Source: Thiotrichales bacterium (GTDB lineage Bacteria > Pseudomonadota > Gammaproteobacteria > SZUA-229). From it: a DNA stretch of 45,210 bases. The number at the start of each line of letters is the position of its first letter. Position 1 is the first letter of the stretch. The stretch spans positions 1,838,833 to 1,884,042 of the forward strand of contig CP070838.1 in the NCBI GenBank assembly GCA_020341835.1, in the 5' to 3' direction. The notes beneath the pieces were generated by a model that had not been told where the DNA came from, made no database searches, and saw nothing but the letters and a program-made list of their open reading frames with translations. The translations under genes and the position numbers were made by a program. Below, piece by piece: positions 26,357 through 35,252 of the stretch.

Positions 26357-27475
26357 TCAATCTACGTTATCAAATATCATGACGACGTAGGCACAAAACA
26401 GGGAAAGATGCACGGCCCCCTGAAGGAAATTGGTCCGCTGGCTTATAAACGTAACCAGGCTGACAGCCAGTGTCAGCGTCAGCAGAATGACATCGGTAAC
26501 GCCGAGCCCCAACTCAATTTTCTCGCCGGTAACGCCGCTGATGATCAGCACGGCGGGTATCGTTAACCCGATCGTAGCGAGCGCCGAGCCGAGCGAAATA
26601 TTAACCGCCCGCTGCAACTGATTGTCCCGGGCAGCATGAATCGCGCTCAATGCTTCCGGCGTCAATATAAGCGCGGCGACCAGGAATCCACCCAATGCCA
26701 GCGGCGCGCCGGACGTTGAAATCGAGAAATTCACATAGGTAGCAAGTTGCTTGGACAGCAATACGATTGGCAATAAAGAAGCGATCAACCCGAAGGTATG
26801 GTAGGGAACTGTTCTGACCACAAAATGGTGATGTGTGTCGCTGCCCGGCACTGCGCCTGACTCGGCAGGCTGACGGAAAATATCGCTGTGGGTAATTGTC
26901 TGGACGGCGAGGAAAATAAGATAAAGAACAGCCGACAGGCAAACCAGAAATACCATGTTCAATGGCGATAGTTCACCACCGGGTGCGGAGGGTGTATAAC
27001 TCGGCAATACCAGGCCAAGGACAGCCAACGGCAGCAACACAGCCAGATAGGCATTTGCTCCCTGCAGGTTATATATCTGGTTCCGGTGGCGCAGCCCGCC
27101 GACAATCAGGCATAGACCGACCAGTCCATTCAGGACGATCATCAGTACCGAGAACATCGTGTCGCGTGCCAGTGCGGGCTTGTCAGCACCCGATAACATC
27201 ACGGCTGCTATGACAGCGACCTCGATGCCGATGACAGACAGCGTCAGTATCAAAGTGCCATATGGCTCGCCCAATAGTGTAGCGAGGGATTCTGCGTGCC
27301 TGACAACACTGAAGGCACCCCACATCATGACGATGAACAGCACGGTCAGGGGTAGCAACGACAGTTTGAGGCCCAGCGTTTCCGGCGTCAGGGTATCGCC
27401 GACGGCGAGAAACAGCGCCAGCGTCAGGAAGCCGACAATGGTTGCGATTTCTTGTCTGACGAATGTCACGAGCAC
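26357..27475 (-). CDS. chaA: Calcium/proton antiporter, ChaA-like
   Basis: 372 aa with about eleven membrane helices. Both alpha repeats of CaCA antiporters are present: AESLATLLGEPYGTLILTLSVIGIEVAVIAAVM in the first half and LGGFLVAALILTPEALSAIHAARDNQLQRAVNISLGSALATIGLTIP in the second, each with the conserved acidic residue. SVVRHAE, the GEPYGTLILTLSV start and the C-terminal RTNFLQGAVHLSLFCAYV match Escherichia ChaA closely. A His/acid loop sits in the middle (SDTHHHF). It should export Ca2+ or Na+/K+ against protons. The start is GTG at 27475 (AGGTGG 4 nt away) or GTG at 27469 (10 nt), 8 bp after the tannase stop. Confidence 0.88.
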   Translation of the reverse strand: MLVTFVRQEIATIVGFLTLALFLAVGDTLTPETLGLKLSLLPLTVLFIVMMWGAFSVVRHAESLATLLGEPYGTLILTLSVIGIEVAVIAAVMLSGADKPALARDTMFSVLMIVLNGLVGLCLIVGGLRHRNQIYNLQGANAYLAVLLPLAVLGLVLPSYTPSAPGGELSPLNMVFLVCLSAVLYLIFLAVQTITHSDIFRQPAESGAVPGSDTHHHFVVRTVPYHTFGLIASLLPIVLLSKQLATYVNFSISTSGAPLALGGFLVAALILTPEALSAIHAARDNQLQRAVNISLGSALATIGLTIPAVLIISGVTGEKIELGLGVTDVILLTLTLAVSLVTFISQRTNFLQGAVHLSLFCAYVVMIFDNVD

Positions 27476-27483
27476 CGTTCCAC

Positions 27484-29052
27484 CTAGTCAGACGCTACAC
27501 AGCTAAAACTGGAGGCATCTCGAGTGTCCCCCGAGCCGTTGTACTTCAGGTATTTGGGATAGGCACAAACCGGCCGGGACCCGTCCGGCTGCATCTGCTC
27601 ATCCACCCAGTAAGCCGTCAGTTGGTCTGGCGCCTGACCGGTATCGACCCACCGGTCGATCTCATCAAGCCAGTTGACGAACGAAGGGCCTGGACCCCCG
27701 AGGCAGTGATCCATGCCGGGCAGCATAATCAGGCGGACGTCGTCCGCCGCTGATGCATCACGTTCGATGACGTTTTCGTAGTACTCAATCGTGCCCAACG
27801 GTGTTAGCGCCATGTCCCGCCAGCCGTTGAACAGCAGCAGCTTGCCGCCACGGGCGCGAAACGCATCGAGATTCGGGTCGGTTGCATCCAGTGTCGACGA
27901 GACCGCAGCGATGTCGGAACGGAAATTCGAGAAATCGTAGCTTGAGTAGTCCCAGTCCGGATCATGGAATACGAGGTACTTCATCACCCCGTTGCCGAAT
28001 GCAAAGTGCGCGTTCGGCGTTTCAGGATCCGGGTAGTCCGGATCGGGCTCGACACCGCGCTGGAATTCGCTTAGGTCCAGGACATCGAAACCACCGGCAA
28101 CCCATCGCTCCCAGCCCGCAGCCCCGAGTTCTGCCCCGGGAACGTATCCTGGTACGACCTGCTCACCATCGAGAATCAGGCCCTCGTATACGCGCCTGGC
28201 CGCCTGCAACTGCGCGGGAGTCAAACAACCGTCCGACTCGCCGGCTTTGCACGCAAGCCTGGCGACTTCGAAGTCACAATCCAGAGGGTTGTTCAGTACT
28301 TCGTCCTGCAATCCGTCCAGGGAATCACATTGTTGCAATACGGCGTTTCCGATAAGTTTTCGAGCTTGCGGGGTGATCGTCGCAACCGATAGATCGTTGG
28401 GGTTCGGAAACATCGCCTGATTGATCAGCGTATTGCGTCCACCCAGTTCTTCTGTCCAGTTGTACGCAGGCGCCCCCGCTACAATGCCGTCGAAATCGTC
28501 GGGATAACGCTGCGCTTCCATCAGCGCCTGCCCACCGCCACGCGAGCAGCCAAAGAACAGGCTGCTCGAGATGTCCTGACCGTAATAGTGCGCAATCAGG
28601 CTCTTGGCAGTCACTGTCGTGCGGTGCACGGCCTGATGGCCGAAACTGACGATGCGTTCGAGATTGTTCAGCGCCCAGCTGGCATCTATCGCGCTGCCGC
28701 GATGCCCGGTGTCGGTGCCAACGGTTGCGAAACCTTTCTGCAGTGGACCATATCCGAGTGCCGTGTTAACGACGCTACCGACGAAGCCGCCACCGCCGCC
28801 GAACACGAATTTACCGTTCCAGTCATCGGGCAGCAGCAATTCGAAATTGGTTTCGGTGCCGATCACGCCCGTGACTTTGCAGTGTGGGGTACCTTCTGTT
28901 TCTAGTTTGACCGAAGTGATGCGCACGTCCGGCAGTTTCGGTAATGACTCGGGTTTACACGAAGCAGTTTGAGGTGTGTTATCGGCCGAGACGCCGGTCG
29001 ACAGTGTCATCGCACCGAGCAGAATCAATAACTGCATTGTTCTTTTACTCAT
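27484..29052 (-). CDS. Tannase/feruloyl esterase family protein (first paralogue)
   Basis: 522 aa with a signal peptide (LLILLGAMTLSTGVSA). The alpha/beta hydrolase core has the nucleophile Ser170 in FFGCSRGGGQAL, probable Asp413 (FNGWRDMALTP) and His449 (PGMDHCLGGPGP). The lid region carries ACKAGESDGCLTPAQLQA, normal for tannase/feruloyl esterases. Cysteines next to the Ser and the His (C169, C450) would form the disulfide that bridges the triad in this family. It should cleave aromatic acid esters in the periplasm or outside. GAGGAG lies 7 nt before the ATG. A close paralogue is at 35253-36824. Confidence 0.85.
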   Translation of the reverse strand: MSKRTMQLLILLGAMTLSTGVSADNTPQTASCKPESLPKLPDVRITSVKLETEGTPHCKVTGVIGTETNFELLLPDDWNGKFVFGGGGGFVGSVVNTALGYGPLQKGFATVGTDTGHRGSAIDASWALNNLERIVSFGHQAVHRTTVTAKSLIAHYYGQDISSSLFFGCSRGGGQALMEAQRYPDDFDGIVAGAPAYNWTEELGGRNTLINQAMFPNPNDLSVATITPQARKLIGNAVLQQCDSLDGLQDEVLNNPLDCDFEVARLACKAGESDGCLTPAQLQAARRVYEGLILDGEQVVPGYVPGAELGAAGWERWVAGGFDVLDLSEFQRGVEPDPDYPDPETPNAHFAFGNGVMKYLVFHDPDWDYSSYDFSNFRSDIAAVSSTLDATDPNLDAFRARGGKLLLFNGWRDMALTPLGTIEYYENVIERDASAADDVRLIMLPGMDHCLGGPGPSFVNWLDEIDRWVDTGQAPDQLTAYWVDEQMQPDGSRPVCAYPKYLKYNGSGDTRDASSFSCVASD

Positions 29053-29105
29053 CGATTACTCCTCTATTTTCTATTGCATTCATAGATTGACATTTCTCCG
29101 TTGAA

Positions 29106-29957
29106 CTATCGCGACTCCATCGGAATCTTGATGTAGCGCTCGACTATTTCCTCGCTCTCGAGCAGACCCACATGATTGGCAAGGTAAACGTTCACCCATT
29201 GCAGCAAGTTGGGTGCGTCCGGGCGCACGGCAATACTGATGTCGCTGGGATGACGTGCCCTGGGCTCGAGTGCGACGTGGATTGCCGTTTCAGGATTCCG
29301 ACGCATGTAGTACTCGATCTGCAGCTCGCCGTGAAGTCCTGCAAAGATGTCACCTTCTTTCACGTCGGTGACCATGTCCGGCAGGCTGTCATAGCGTTTC
29401 ACCGCGAACTGAGGAAAAATCCGCTCGAGCATCCACTCGTTGATGCTGTCAGCCAGTACGCCGAATTCCAGTGTTGCAGCAGCCTCGGTTTGGGCGAGTT
29501 CTGCGATGGACGCTATGCGCAGGTCACGGCGCAGTCGGGTAAAGTGGGCGCGGTTGAAAATAACCCGGCGGTTCTGCGTCACATAAGGCTGGGAGAAAAG
29601 CACCCATTTTGCGCGCTGCACGCCACTGCTCAGGAATGAAACCCCGAGATCCGCCTCTCCACGGGCGACAACGCCAACCACACCATCGTAGGTTTCAGCG
29701 GTGCGTACAAACTCGACATCCACGCCCAGCTTGCTGCCGATGTCGAGCGCAAGGTCAACTTCCGAACCCGTCAGCTTGCCGTTTCTGTCGGTTATTATCA
29801 TGGGCGGCGCATCCACGGCCAGAATCGCGACCCGCAACTTGCCGCTGTCGAGGATGCGCTGGATATCTGGAAAACTGGATTCCGGCGCGGCGATGGCTGC
29901 ATTACTACAAATAAGCAGCAGCCAAACGACCATTACAACTTTCATGAAATTTTTCAT
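29106..29957 (-). CDS. Periplasmic solute-binding protein (SBP_bac_3)
   Basis: 283 aa with a signal peptide (VVMVVWLLLICSNAAIA). SBP_bac_3 features include the start IQRILDSGKLRVAILAVDAPPMI, GKLTGSEVDLALDIGSKLGVDVEFV, VVARGEADLGVSFLSSGVQRAKWVLFSQPYV, and a hinge-like stretch DMVTDVKEGDIFAGLHGE. Such proteins normally feed ABC transporters for amino acids or organic acids. Here no ATPase or permease is nearby. Instead the gene overlaps the SDF symporter stop by 4 nt (ATGA), so the two products are probably made together. Confidence 0.87.
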   Translation of the reverse strand: MKNFMKVVMVVWLLLICSNAAIAAPESSFPDIQRILDSGKLRVAILAVDAPPMIITDRNGKLTGSEVDLALDIGSKLGVDVEFVRTAETYDGVVGVVARGEADLGVSFLSSGVQRAKWVLFSQPYVTQNRRVIFNRAHFTRLRRDLRIASIAELAQTEAAATLEFGVLADSINEWMLERIFPQFAVKRYDSLPDMVTDVKEGDIFAGLHGELQIEYYMRRNPETAIHVALEPRARHPSDISIAVRPDAPNLLQWVNVYLANHVGLLESEEIVERYIKIPMESR

Positions 29958-31225
29958 GCCGATTCAAGTTCCGGTTTTTCGTCCTGCTCCTCGATAGCGG
30001 GCATCTCCTTGCCGGGCCGGGCGGTCAGGACGGTCAGGGTAATGTTTGACTGAAGTGTCAGTACCGTTCTTACCGGACCGATGATGTTGTCTGTGGTCGC
30101 GAGAACAACCAGTGCGAGCGGTGTCGGGATGCCCACGGCGCCAAGAATGGGTGCAACGGTAGGAATCAGCACGGCACCTCCGCCAACGGCCGTTGCGCCG
30201 GCGATGATGGAGCCAATAGCGATCACCAGATAATCCTGAATGCTCAGGTCGATGACATAGATTTGTGCCAGGAACACGGTAAGAAAGGACAGCAGGAAAA
30301 CTGCACCGTGCTGATTCGCGAAAATTCCAAACGGTATCACCAGGTCGGGCACACGCCGGTCGACACCATAGTCGCGCTCGAGCGTTTCCAGTGCGACCGG
30401 CAGCGCAATGATCGGATTGTTGGTCATGAACGCCAGCATGTTCGTGTTGCTCAGTTTCGACAGGGTCGCGATGACCGGCCCGCGCACAGCCAGCCAGAAC
30501 AATACCATGTAGGCGATCATCAGAATAATGCCGCCCACATAGAAGAAGCCGACGAATTTGGTCAGCGCCAGCAGGGTTTCGATGTTGGTCTGGGAGACTA
30601 CCCCGGCAATCAGCATCAGCAGGCCCGGTGCCAGCAGCACGATCGCCCAGCGAAACAGCTGCATGAAGGCCTCGTATATGGTCTCGATCATGGCAAGCGT
30701 CTGATCGACGCCGCGTGTTTGAATCATCCCCATTGCCAGCCCCATCGAAATGCTGAAGAACACGATCGCCATGACCTGGTTCGTGCTCAGCGCCTCGAAG
30801 ATGTTGGTCGGAATGATCGTGGCGAGGAATCCCAGGATTCCGGCCGCCTCTCTTGGCCCTGCCGGCGATGCGATAATCAATGCACCGATGCTTCTTTCGG
30901 CCTCAGGCCCGAGATTGGTGCCCGGTCCGAGCAGCGTGGCCGTCACGATGCCGACGACGCATGGCAGGATCAATCCCGCCAGGTAAAATATGGCCATCGG
31001 TTTGAACAACACCCGTGTGCTGGCATCCCGCAACAGCCCGGCGATGCCGGTGACGATCGCCGTGATCAGGATCGGCAGCAGACACATCGCCAGAAACGAG
31101 ATGTAAATCTGTCCCACCGGAAACAGCACTTCGCCGAGTTCCGGTGCGTTGAGGCCGATGACAAAACCACCGACCACGCCGGCGAGCACCGTCTTGGGAT
31201 CCGTTAATATTTTCTTCAAGTTCAT
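29954..31225 (-). CDS. SDF-type (DAACS) symporter, divergent
   Basis: 423 aa with SDF family topology: GGFVIGLNAPELGEVLFPVGQIYISFLAMCLLPILITAIVTGIAGL, then QVMAIVFFSISMGLAMGM, the hairpin-like MLAFMTNNPIIALPVALETLE, and AGATAVGGGAVLIPTVAPIL. The last helix has ATTDNIIGPVRTVLTLQSN, corresponding to the Asp/Arg substrate site. The NMDGT motif of glutamate/dicarboxylate carriers is replaced by FGIFANQHGAVFLLS, so the substrate is probably not a classic dicarboxylate. AGGA lies close before the ATG. It starts 9 bp after the small membrane protein gene and overlaps the SBP gene. Confidence 0.87.
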   Translation of the reverse strand: MNLKKILTDPKTVLAGVVGGFVIGLNAPELGEVLFPVGQIYISFLAMCLLPILITAIVTGIAGLLRDASTRVLFKPMAIFYLAGLILPCVVGIVTATLLGPGTNLGPEAERSIGALIIASPAGPREAAGILGFLATIIPTNIFEALSTNQVMAIVFFSISMGLAMGMIQTRGVDQTLAMIETIYEAFMQLFRWAIVLLAPGLLMLIAGVVSQTNIETLLALTKFVGFFYVGGIILMIAYMVLFWLAVRGPVIATLSKLSNTNMLAFMTNNPIIALPVALETLERDYGVDRRVPDLVIPFGIFANQHGAVFLLSFLTVFLAQIYVIDLSIQDYLVIAIGSIIAGATAVGGGAVLIPTVAPILGAVGIPTPLALVVLATTDNIIGPVRTVLTLQSNITLTVLTARPGKEMPAIEEQDEKPELESA

Positions 31226-31234
31226 TTCCTGTTA

Positions 31235-31492
31235 TCAGGCCAGGTTGCGGATTTCGATCAAAAATGCCGACAAAGGACTTGGAGTATAGAGACCTCTGTC
31301 GGCTGATGTAAATGGCGAGCCACGCGCGTCGTCCTCTGATCCAGCCGGGTTTGCGGGCGTCTGCTGATCTGCATTGCTGTTCTGCACCCGTTCCAGGGTT
31401 GCTACGCCAACGCTGGTCATTCCGCGTTGCGGTCGATGCACGTCCATGATCAATAGCAGCACGGCTGTTATCAGAACCCCAATAATACTCAA
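31235..31492 (-). CDS. Small membrane protein with DUF4239-like motif
   Basis: 85 aa. One membrane helix (IIGVLITAVLLLIMDV) is followed by HRPQRGMTSVGVATLERVQN and an unstructured tail. The D-x-x-RP-x-xG motif after a helix resembles the end of DUF4239/bestrophin-like proteins, so this may be a shortened member or only the end of one. The start is a TTG at 31492 overlapping the DUF2252 stop (TTGA). A remnant of a homologue lies at 19936-20055. A stable independent product is likely but unproven. Confidence 0.5.
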   Translation of the reverse strand: MSIIGVLITAVLLLIMDVHRPQRGMTSVGVATLERVQNSNADQQTPANPAGSEDDARGSPFTSADRGLYTPSPLSAFLIEIRNLA

Positions 31493-32904
31493 ATATCACT
31501 CACAGCTTCGATCGCCCCGTCATCGATCGCTTCGTTGAGTCGTGCCAGGTCTTTCTCCGTAACATCGGCATAGCGGTCGGCGAATTCGACCATGATGTCA
31601 TCGAACGCATCATCCTCGCCGATATATCCGCGGGTCATCATCGCGTCGCCCGAACGGCTGTGTGCGAATGCGAGTGTCTTGCCGCAGATGCCTGCAAACT
31701 GTGCCAGCCTGTCGGGGCCGATGTCCTCGACATCGATCTTGCCCTTGCCGTCCCAGAGCTGGCGGATATAGAAATCGAAATCGTTTCCGTCCTCGCCGTG
31801 CCAGCGTGCCCAGCCGAGCAACACGTCGCTGGTCGCCTGGATCAGTTGCTGTCCTTCGACGACGCGCTGGCCGGATTGCTCGAAAACGCTGGCGCCAAGG
31901 TAAGGTTCGAGCACAGAGGGCACCGCCTGTTTGTATTGCAGGAACAGCGGTGTGCCATCGCCGGCTTCTAGCAGCATGATCAGGCAGCGCGTGCCGACGC
32001 TGCCGACACCAACGACTTTCAACGCCACATCGACCAGTGTAAACCGGTCGAGCATGACCCTGCGTTCCAGCGGCAGGGTTTTACGATATCGGTCGATGAA
32101 TGCCGCTATCTCGACGGGCGGCAGGCTGTCGAGATAATCGTCGATTCGAACGATCAGCGGCGGATCGGGAATGATGACGCGGTGTCCATCGACGACCCCG
32201 GTCAGCTTTTTCAGCGCCTGCAGGCTGTTCTTGCGCCCGGCCTTGTCGAGAATCTCCTTCTTCCACTTGCGATGCTTCTTGCCGTGCTCCGCTATATCCT
32301 CGAGTACTTCGGTCGATTCGAGGCGGTAGTAGTGCAGGTCCAGCGGGTTGAGTTCGGACGACTCGATGATGTGTTCGCGGTAATGCTGCATGGCCGCGCG
32401 CGTGGCTTCACGGCACTCCTTGGCTGAAAAGCCGTTGTTGCGCGCCGCCACGGTAACGCTCGCCGCCAGCCGTTTGACATCCCATTCGAACGGGCCCGGC
32501 AGGGTCTCGTCAAAGTCATTGAGGTCGAATACCAGGCGGCGGTCCGGCGCGTGGTACCACCTGAAATTGCCGAGGTGCGCATCGCCACACAGCTGGACAC
32601 GCAGGTCGGTGCTGGTGGTGCCGGCCATGTCGCTGGCCATGACCGCCGCGGCACCGCGCAGGAACGTGAACGGGTTTCGGCTCATGCGCCCATAGCGTAT
32701 CGGCACCAGTTCCGGCAGGCGCTGTTTATCCTGTTGCGCCAGCACAACCAGCGGATCGGTACGCACGCTGTCGGCGGGCAGTTCTGCGTGGGCTTCGAGG
32801 GGCAGTTGCGCCCGTCTCGATTTGCCGGCATCAAGGCGGTCACCCGGCGGGGCACAGGCCATCGTCAGGCTGCTATCGATTGCGTTCGTCGGTGTTTTTG
32901 CCAT
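31489..32904 (-). CDS. DUF2252 family protein
   Basis: 471 aa. Family hallmarks are MSRNPFTFLRGAAAVMASD, VQLCGDAHLGNFRWY with the HLGN catalytic-loop-like motif, VFDLNDFDETLPGPFEWDVKRLAASV, and later GVGSVGTRCLIMLLEAG, PLFLQYKQAVPSVLEPY and LAFAHSRSGDAMM. The DUF2252 fold is related to aminoglycoside phosphotransferase/kinase-like proteins, and the GDxHxxN and DFD motifs are in place of the kinase catalytic and metal residues. The substrate is unknown. GGAG lies 5 nt before the ATG. It is the first gene of the long minus-strand array. Confidence 0.88.
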   Translation of the reverse strand: MAKTPTNAIDSSLTMACAPPGDRLDAGKSRRAQLPLEAHAELPADSVRTDPLVVLAQQDKQRLPELVPIRYGRMSRNPFTFLRGAAAVMASDMAGTTSTDLRVQLCGDAHLGNFRWYHAPDRRLVFDLNDFDETLPGPFEWDVKRLAASVTVAARNNGFSAKECREATRAAMQHYREHIIESSELNPLDLHYYRLESTEVLEDIAEHGKKHRKWKKEILDKAGRKNSLQALKKLTGVVDGHRVIIPDPPLIVRIDDYLDSLPPVEIAAFIDRYRKTLPLERRVMLDRFTLVDVALKVVGVGSVGTRCLIMLLEAGDGTPLFLQYKQAVPSVLEPYLGASVFEQSGQRVVEGQQLIQATSDVLLGWARWHGEDGNDFDFYIRQLWDGKGKIDVEDIGPDRLAQFAGICGKTLAFAHSRSGDAMMTRGYIGEDDAFDDIMVEFADRYADVTEKDLARLNEAIDDGAIEAVSDI

Positions 32905-32963
32905 ATCAACTCCGGTTATACATGATTGTTACCGTTGACCGCTTACTCGCTCGTTGTTGAATT

Positions 32964-33013
32964 CAAGGGACAGATTACTTTAATTCGATTAAGAAAATAA
33001 ATCTGCCCCTTTC
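32964..33013. repeat. Dispersed palindrome, GGGNCAGATT type
   Basis: CAAGGGACAGATTACTTTAA and, inverted, AATAAATCTGCCCCTTT lie about 15 bp apart, forming an imperfect palindrome between divergent genes. It is a relative of the GGGGTCAGA elements at 17088, 35015 and 36838, and of a degraded copy near 18180. Confidence 0.5.
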
Positions 33014-33180
33014 ATCCTTTGGCCATTTTTCTGCCTGTTGTTCCGGTGTATTGCATGGTGCTGAAAAAAGGATTTTCTTGTTAGCTTGCCGTGGCGAATG
33101 TATCCTGTGAGTTGTGCTGCATCCTGCACTGCTAAATACCGCTTTGACTACAAGTCACTATCCAGCGCCAGGGGTTGTCG

Positions 33181-34992
33181 ATGGGATTCTCTCAAACTGA
33201 GCAAAATGCATACCACCAGTTCCGCTTCCTGTTGATCAGGACGGGACTCGCCATAGTGTTGCTGACGATCACGTTTTTCGCCTTTGCAGTTGAAGCAGGT
33301 ATCGCGGCACAAAGCCCGGACTGGCTGCAGTTGTGTCTGGGTCTGTTCGGTGGACTGGCACTCTTTCTCGCCGGGTTGCAGATGTTGTCGGACGGGATGA
33401 AAAAAGCTGCTGGCCAGGCGTTAAAAACCGGGCTGGCCCAGCTCACGACAAACCGCTTCAAGGGAGCCTTGACCGGTGCTTTTGTAACCGGCGTGCTCAA
33501 CTCCTCAACCGTAACCACCTTGCTGGTCGTGGGCTTCATCAGCGGCGGCATGATGACGCTTGCACAATCGGTCGGAGTGATCATGGGTGCCAACATCGGC
33601 AGTACCGTGACTGCCCAGTTGCTGGCTTTCGACCTGTCAGCCTATTCCCTAGGTCCCGTGGCTATCGGCTTCTTCATGTTGTTCACTGCCGAACAGGAGA
33701 AGATCAAGTACTACGGCATGATGGTTATGGGCATCGGCCTGGTGTTCTATGGCATGGGCCTGATGGGTGACGCAATGGTGCCCATGCGCAGCTATGAACC
33801 CTTTCTGGAAGTGCTCGAGAGCTTGGAGAATCCGCTGGCGGGCATACTTGCCGGTGCAGTGTTCACTGCCATCGTGCAGTCTTCCGCAGCCACGGTCGGG
33901 ATTGCTATCGCCATGGCGAGCGAAGGCTTGCTGGCCCTGCCTGCGGGCATCGCGCTGGCGCTCGGAGCCAACATTGGAACAGCCATAACAACCGCGCTGA
34001 TGGGAATTCTCAGCAGCAAGTCAACGGACGCCACACGTGCTTCTGTTGTGCATGTTACGTTCAACGTACTGGGCACCCTGATATGGCTTCCCTTTATCGG
34101 GCTGCTGGTTGAGATTGCAGTCTGGATGTCACCATCGAGCCCGGAGTTGAGCGGAGCGGCCAGGGCTGCCGAAGACGTACCGCGCCAGATCGCCAACGCC
34201 AATACATTTTTCAATGTGTTCAACACCCTGTTGTTTATCGGCTTCACCGGCATGTTCGCGAAGCTGGCGGAACGCATCGTCCCCGAGCGAGCTGCACCCG
34301 AGGGTATTATTGCAGAACCCGAATTTCTCGATGACGCGGCACTGGCAGCGCCATCCATTGCGCTTCAGGAAGTCCGGCTGGAGCTGGGGCGCGTGGGAAC
34401 TGATGCTCTCGACATGTTGCAGGATGCCGGGCTGATGTTGAAAGACCGTGACATGAAGCACATAGCGGATATCACCCGACACAAGGATGAAATTGATGTG
34501 CTGGTGGCCGAGATTTTAAAATACATGGGAAAAATTCGCAGCGGCCTACTAACGGAACAGGAAAGTGATGAATTCCAGGGGTTGATGACAGCAACGAACG
34601 ACCTGGGAAGTATTGCGGACGTGATCGAAACCGATATCGTTTCACTGGCACGCAAGTCAGCCGATATCAATACGGTATCGGGAGATAAAACTCGAACAAT
34701 GCTGGCAGAGCTCTACCTGTCAGTAACCAAATCAGTGGAACTCGCCGTACACTCAATTCGCGATAGTGACCAGCAGGCGGCTGAATCCGTGTTGATGATG
34801 AAGGATACACTTCGTGAGCAGTCGGACCGACTATTGGCGAGAAAGGCGGAACGACTCACTGCGGATGATTCGAGCTACCTCGAACTGGTGCGGCTGGAAA
34901 TGTCGTTCGTTGATCAGATGCGGCGTATTTATACGCTGGCAAAACGCATTGCCAAGGTCACTTTGCCGCCGGTACTTGCTCAACGTGATTGA
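33181..34992 (+). CDS. Na/Pi cotransporter family protein with PhoU-like tail
   Basis: About 603 aa. The ATG at 33181 is preferred because AGGGG lies 6-7 nt upstream; a TTG two codons earlier is in frame. After an N-terminal membrane helix come two inverted Na_Pi_cotrans repeats: GLALFLAGLQMLSDGMKKAAGQALKTGLAQLTTNRFKGALTGAFVTGVLNSSTVTTLLVVG with GANIGSTVTAQLL, and GILAGAVFTAIVQSSAATVGIAIAMASEG with LALGANIGTAITTALMG. The QSSA motif and GANIGT are hallmarks. Residues about 395-595 are helical and PhoU-like (VGTDALDMLQDAGLMLKDRD...). It should take up phosphate with sodium; the tail is probably cytoplasmic and regulatory. Confidence 0.88.
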   Translation: MGFSQTEQNAYHQFRFLLIRTGLAIVLLTITFFAFAVEAGIAAQSPDWLQLCLGLFGGLALFLAGLQMLSDGMKKAAGQALKTGLAQLTTNRFKGALTGAFVTGVLNSSTVTTLLVVGFISGGMMTLAQSVGVIMGANIGSTVTAQLLAFDLSAYSLGPVAIGFFMLFTAEQEKIKYYGMMVMGIGLVFYGMGLMGDAMVPMRSYEPFLEVLESLENPLAGILAGAVFTAIVQSSAATVGIAIAMASEGLLALPAGIALALGANIGTAITTALMGILSSKSTDATRASVVHVTFNVLGTLIWLPFIGLLVEIAVWMSPSSPELSGAARAAEDVPRQIANANTFFNVFNTLLFIGFTGMFAKLAERIVPERAAPEGIIAEPEFLDDAALAAPSIALQEVRLELGRVGTDALDMLQDAGLMLKDRDMKHIADITRHKDEIDVLVAEILKYMGKIRSGLLTEQESDEFQGLMTATNDLGSIADVIETDIVSLARKSADINTVSGDKTRTMLAELYLSVTKSVELAVHSIRDSDQQAAESVLMMKDTLREQSDRLLARKAERLTADDSSYLELVRLEMSFVDQMRRIYTLAKRIAKVTLPPVLAQRD

Positions 34993-35014
34993 TCCAACTT
35001 GAACGAAAAGTGAT

Positions 35015-35145
35015 TGGTTCAAGGGGTCAGATTACTTGAATTCACCAAGAACTGGTTCAAGGGGTCAGATTACTTGAATTCACCAAGAACTACTTTCCAA
35101 GTGTTCTGACCCCTTGATCCTGTATTCTGACCCCTTGATCCTGTA
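35015..35145 (+). repeat. Tandem and inverted GGGGTCAGA repeat cluster, left
   Basis: A 38-bp unit starting TGGTTCAAGGGGTCAGATTA is repeated perfectly in tandem (35015-35052, 35053-35090). It is followed by a 21-bp unit, TTCTGACCCCTTGATCCTGT plus A, also in tandem (35104-35124, 35125-35145). The 21-mer carries the inverse of the GGGGTCAGA core, so the whole cluster can fold back. The stretch 35058-35120 matches the reverse complement of the cluster at 36838-36928 almost base for base. The two clusters bracket the tannase gene. Confidence 0.8.
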
Positions 35146-35252
35146 ACCCAATGGCGCTTGTGATATGACCCTACTATACATACTTCCTTATCACGTACTA
35201 CTAAATGTAATATGAATTCGCCGCCAGACAACTTAAGAAAAAAGGAAAACTT

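Noticed and set aside
30263..31207. 314-codon plus-strand ORF opposite the SDF symporter
   Set aside because: Its translation is rich in His/Arg/Gln without domain or signal, as expected for the antisense of a membrane protein, while the minus-strand frame has clear SDF motifs.
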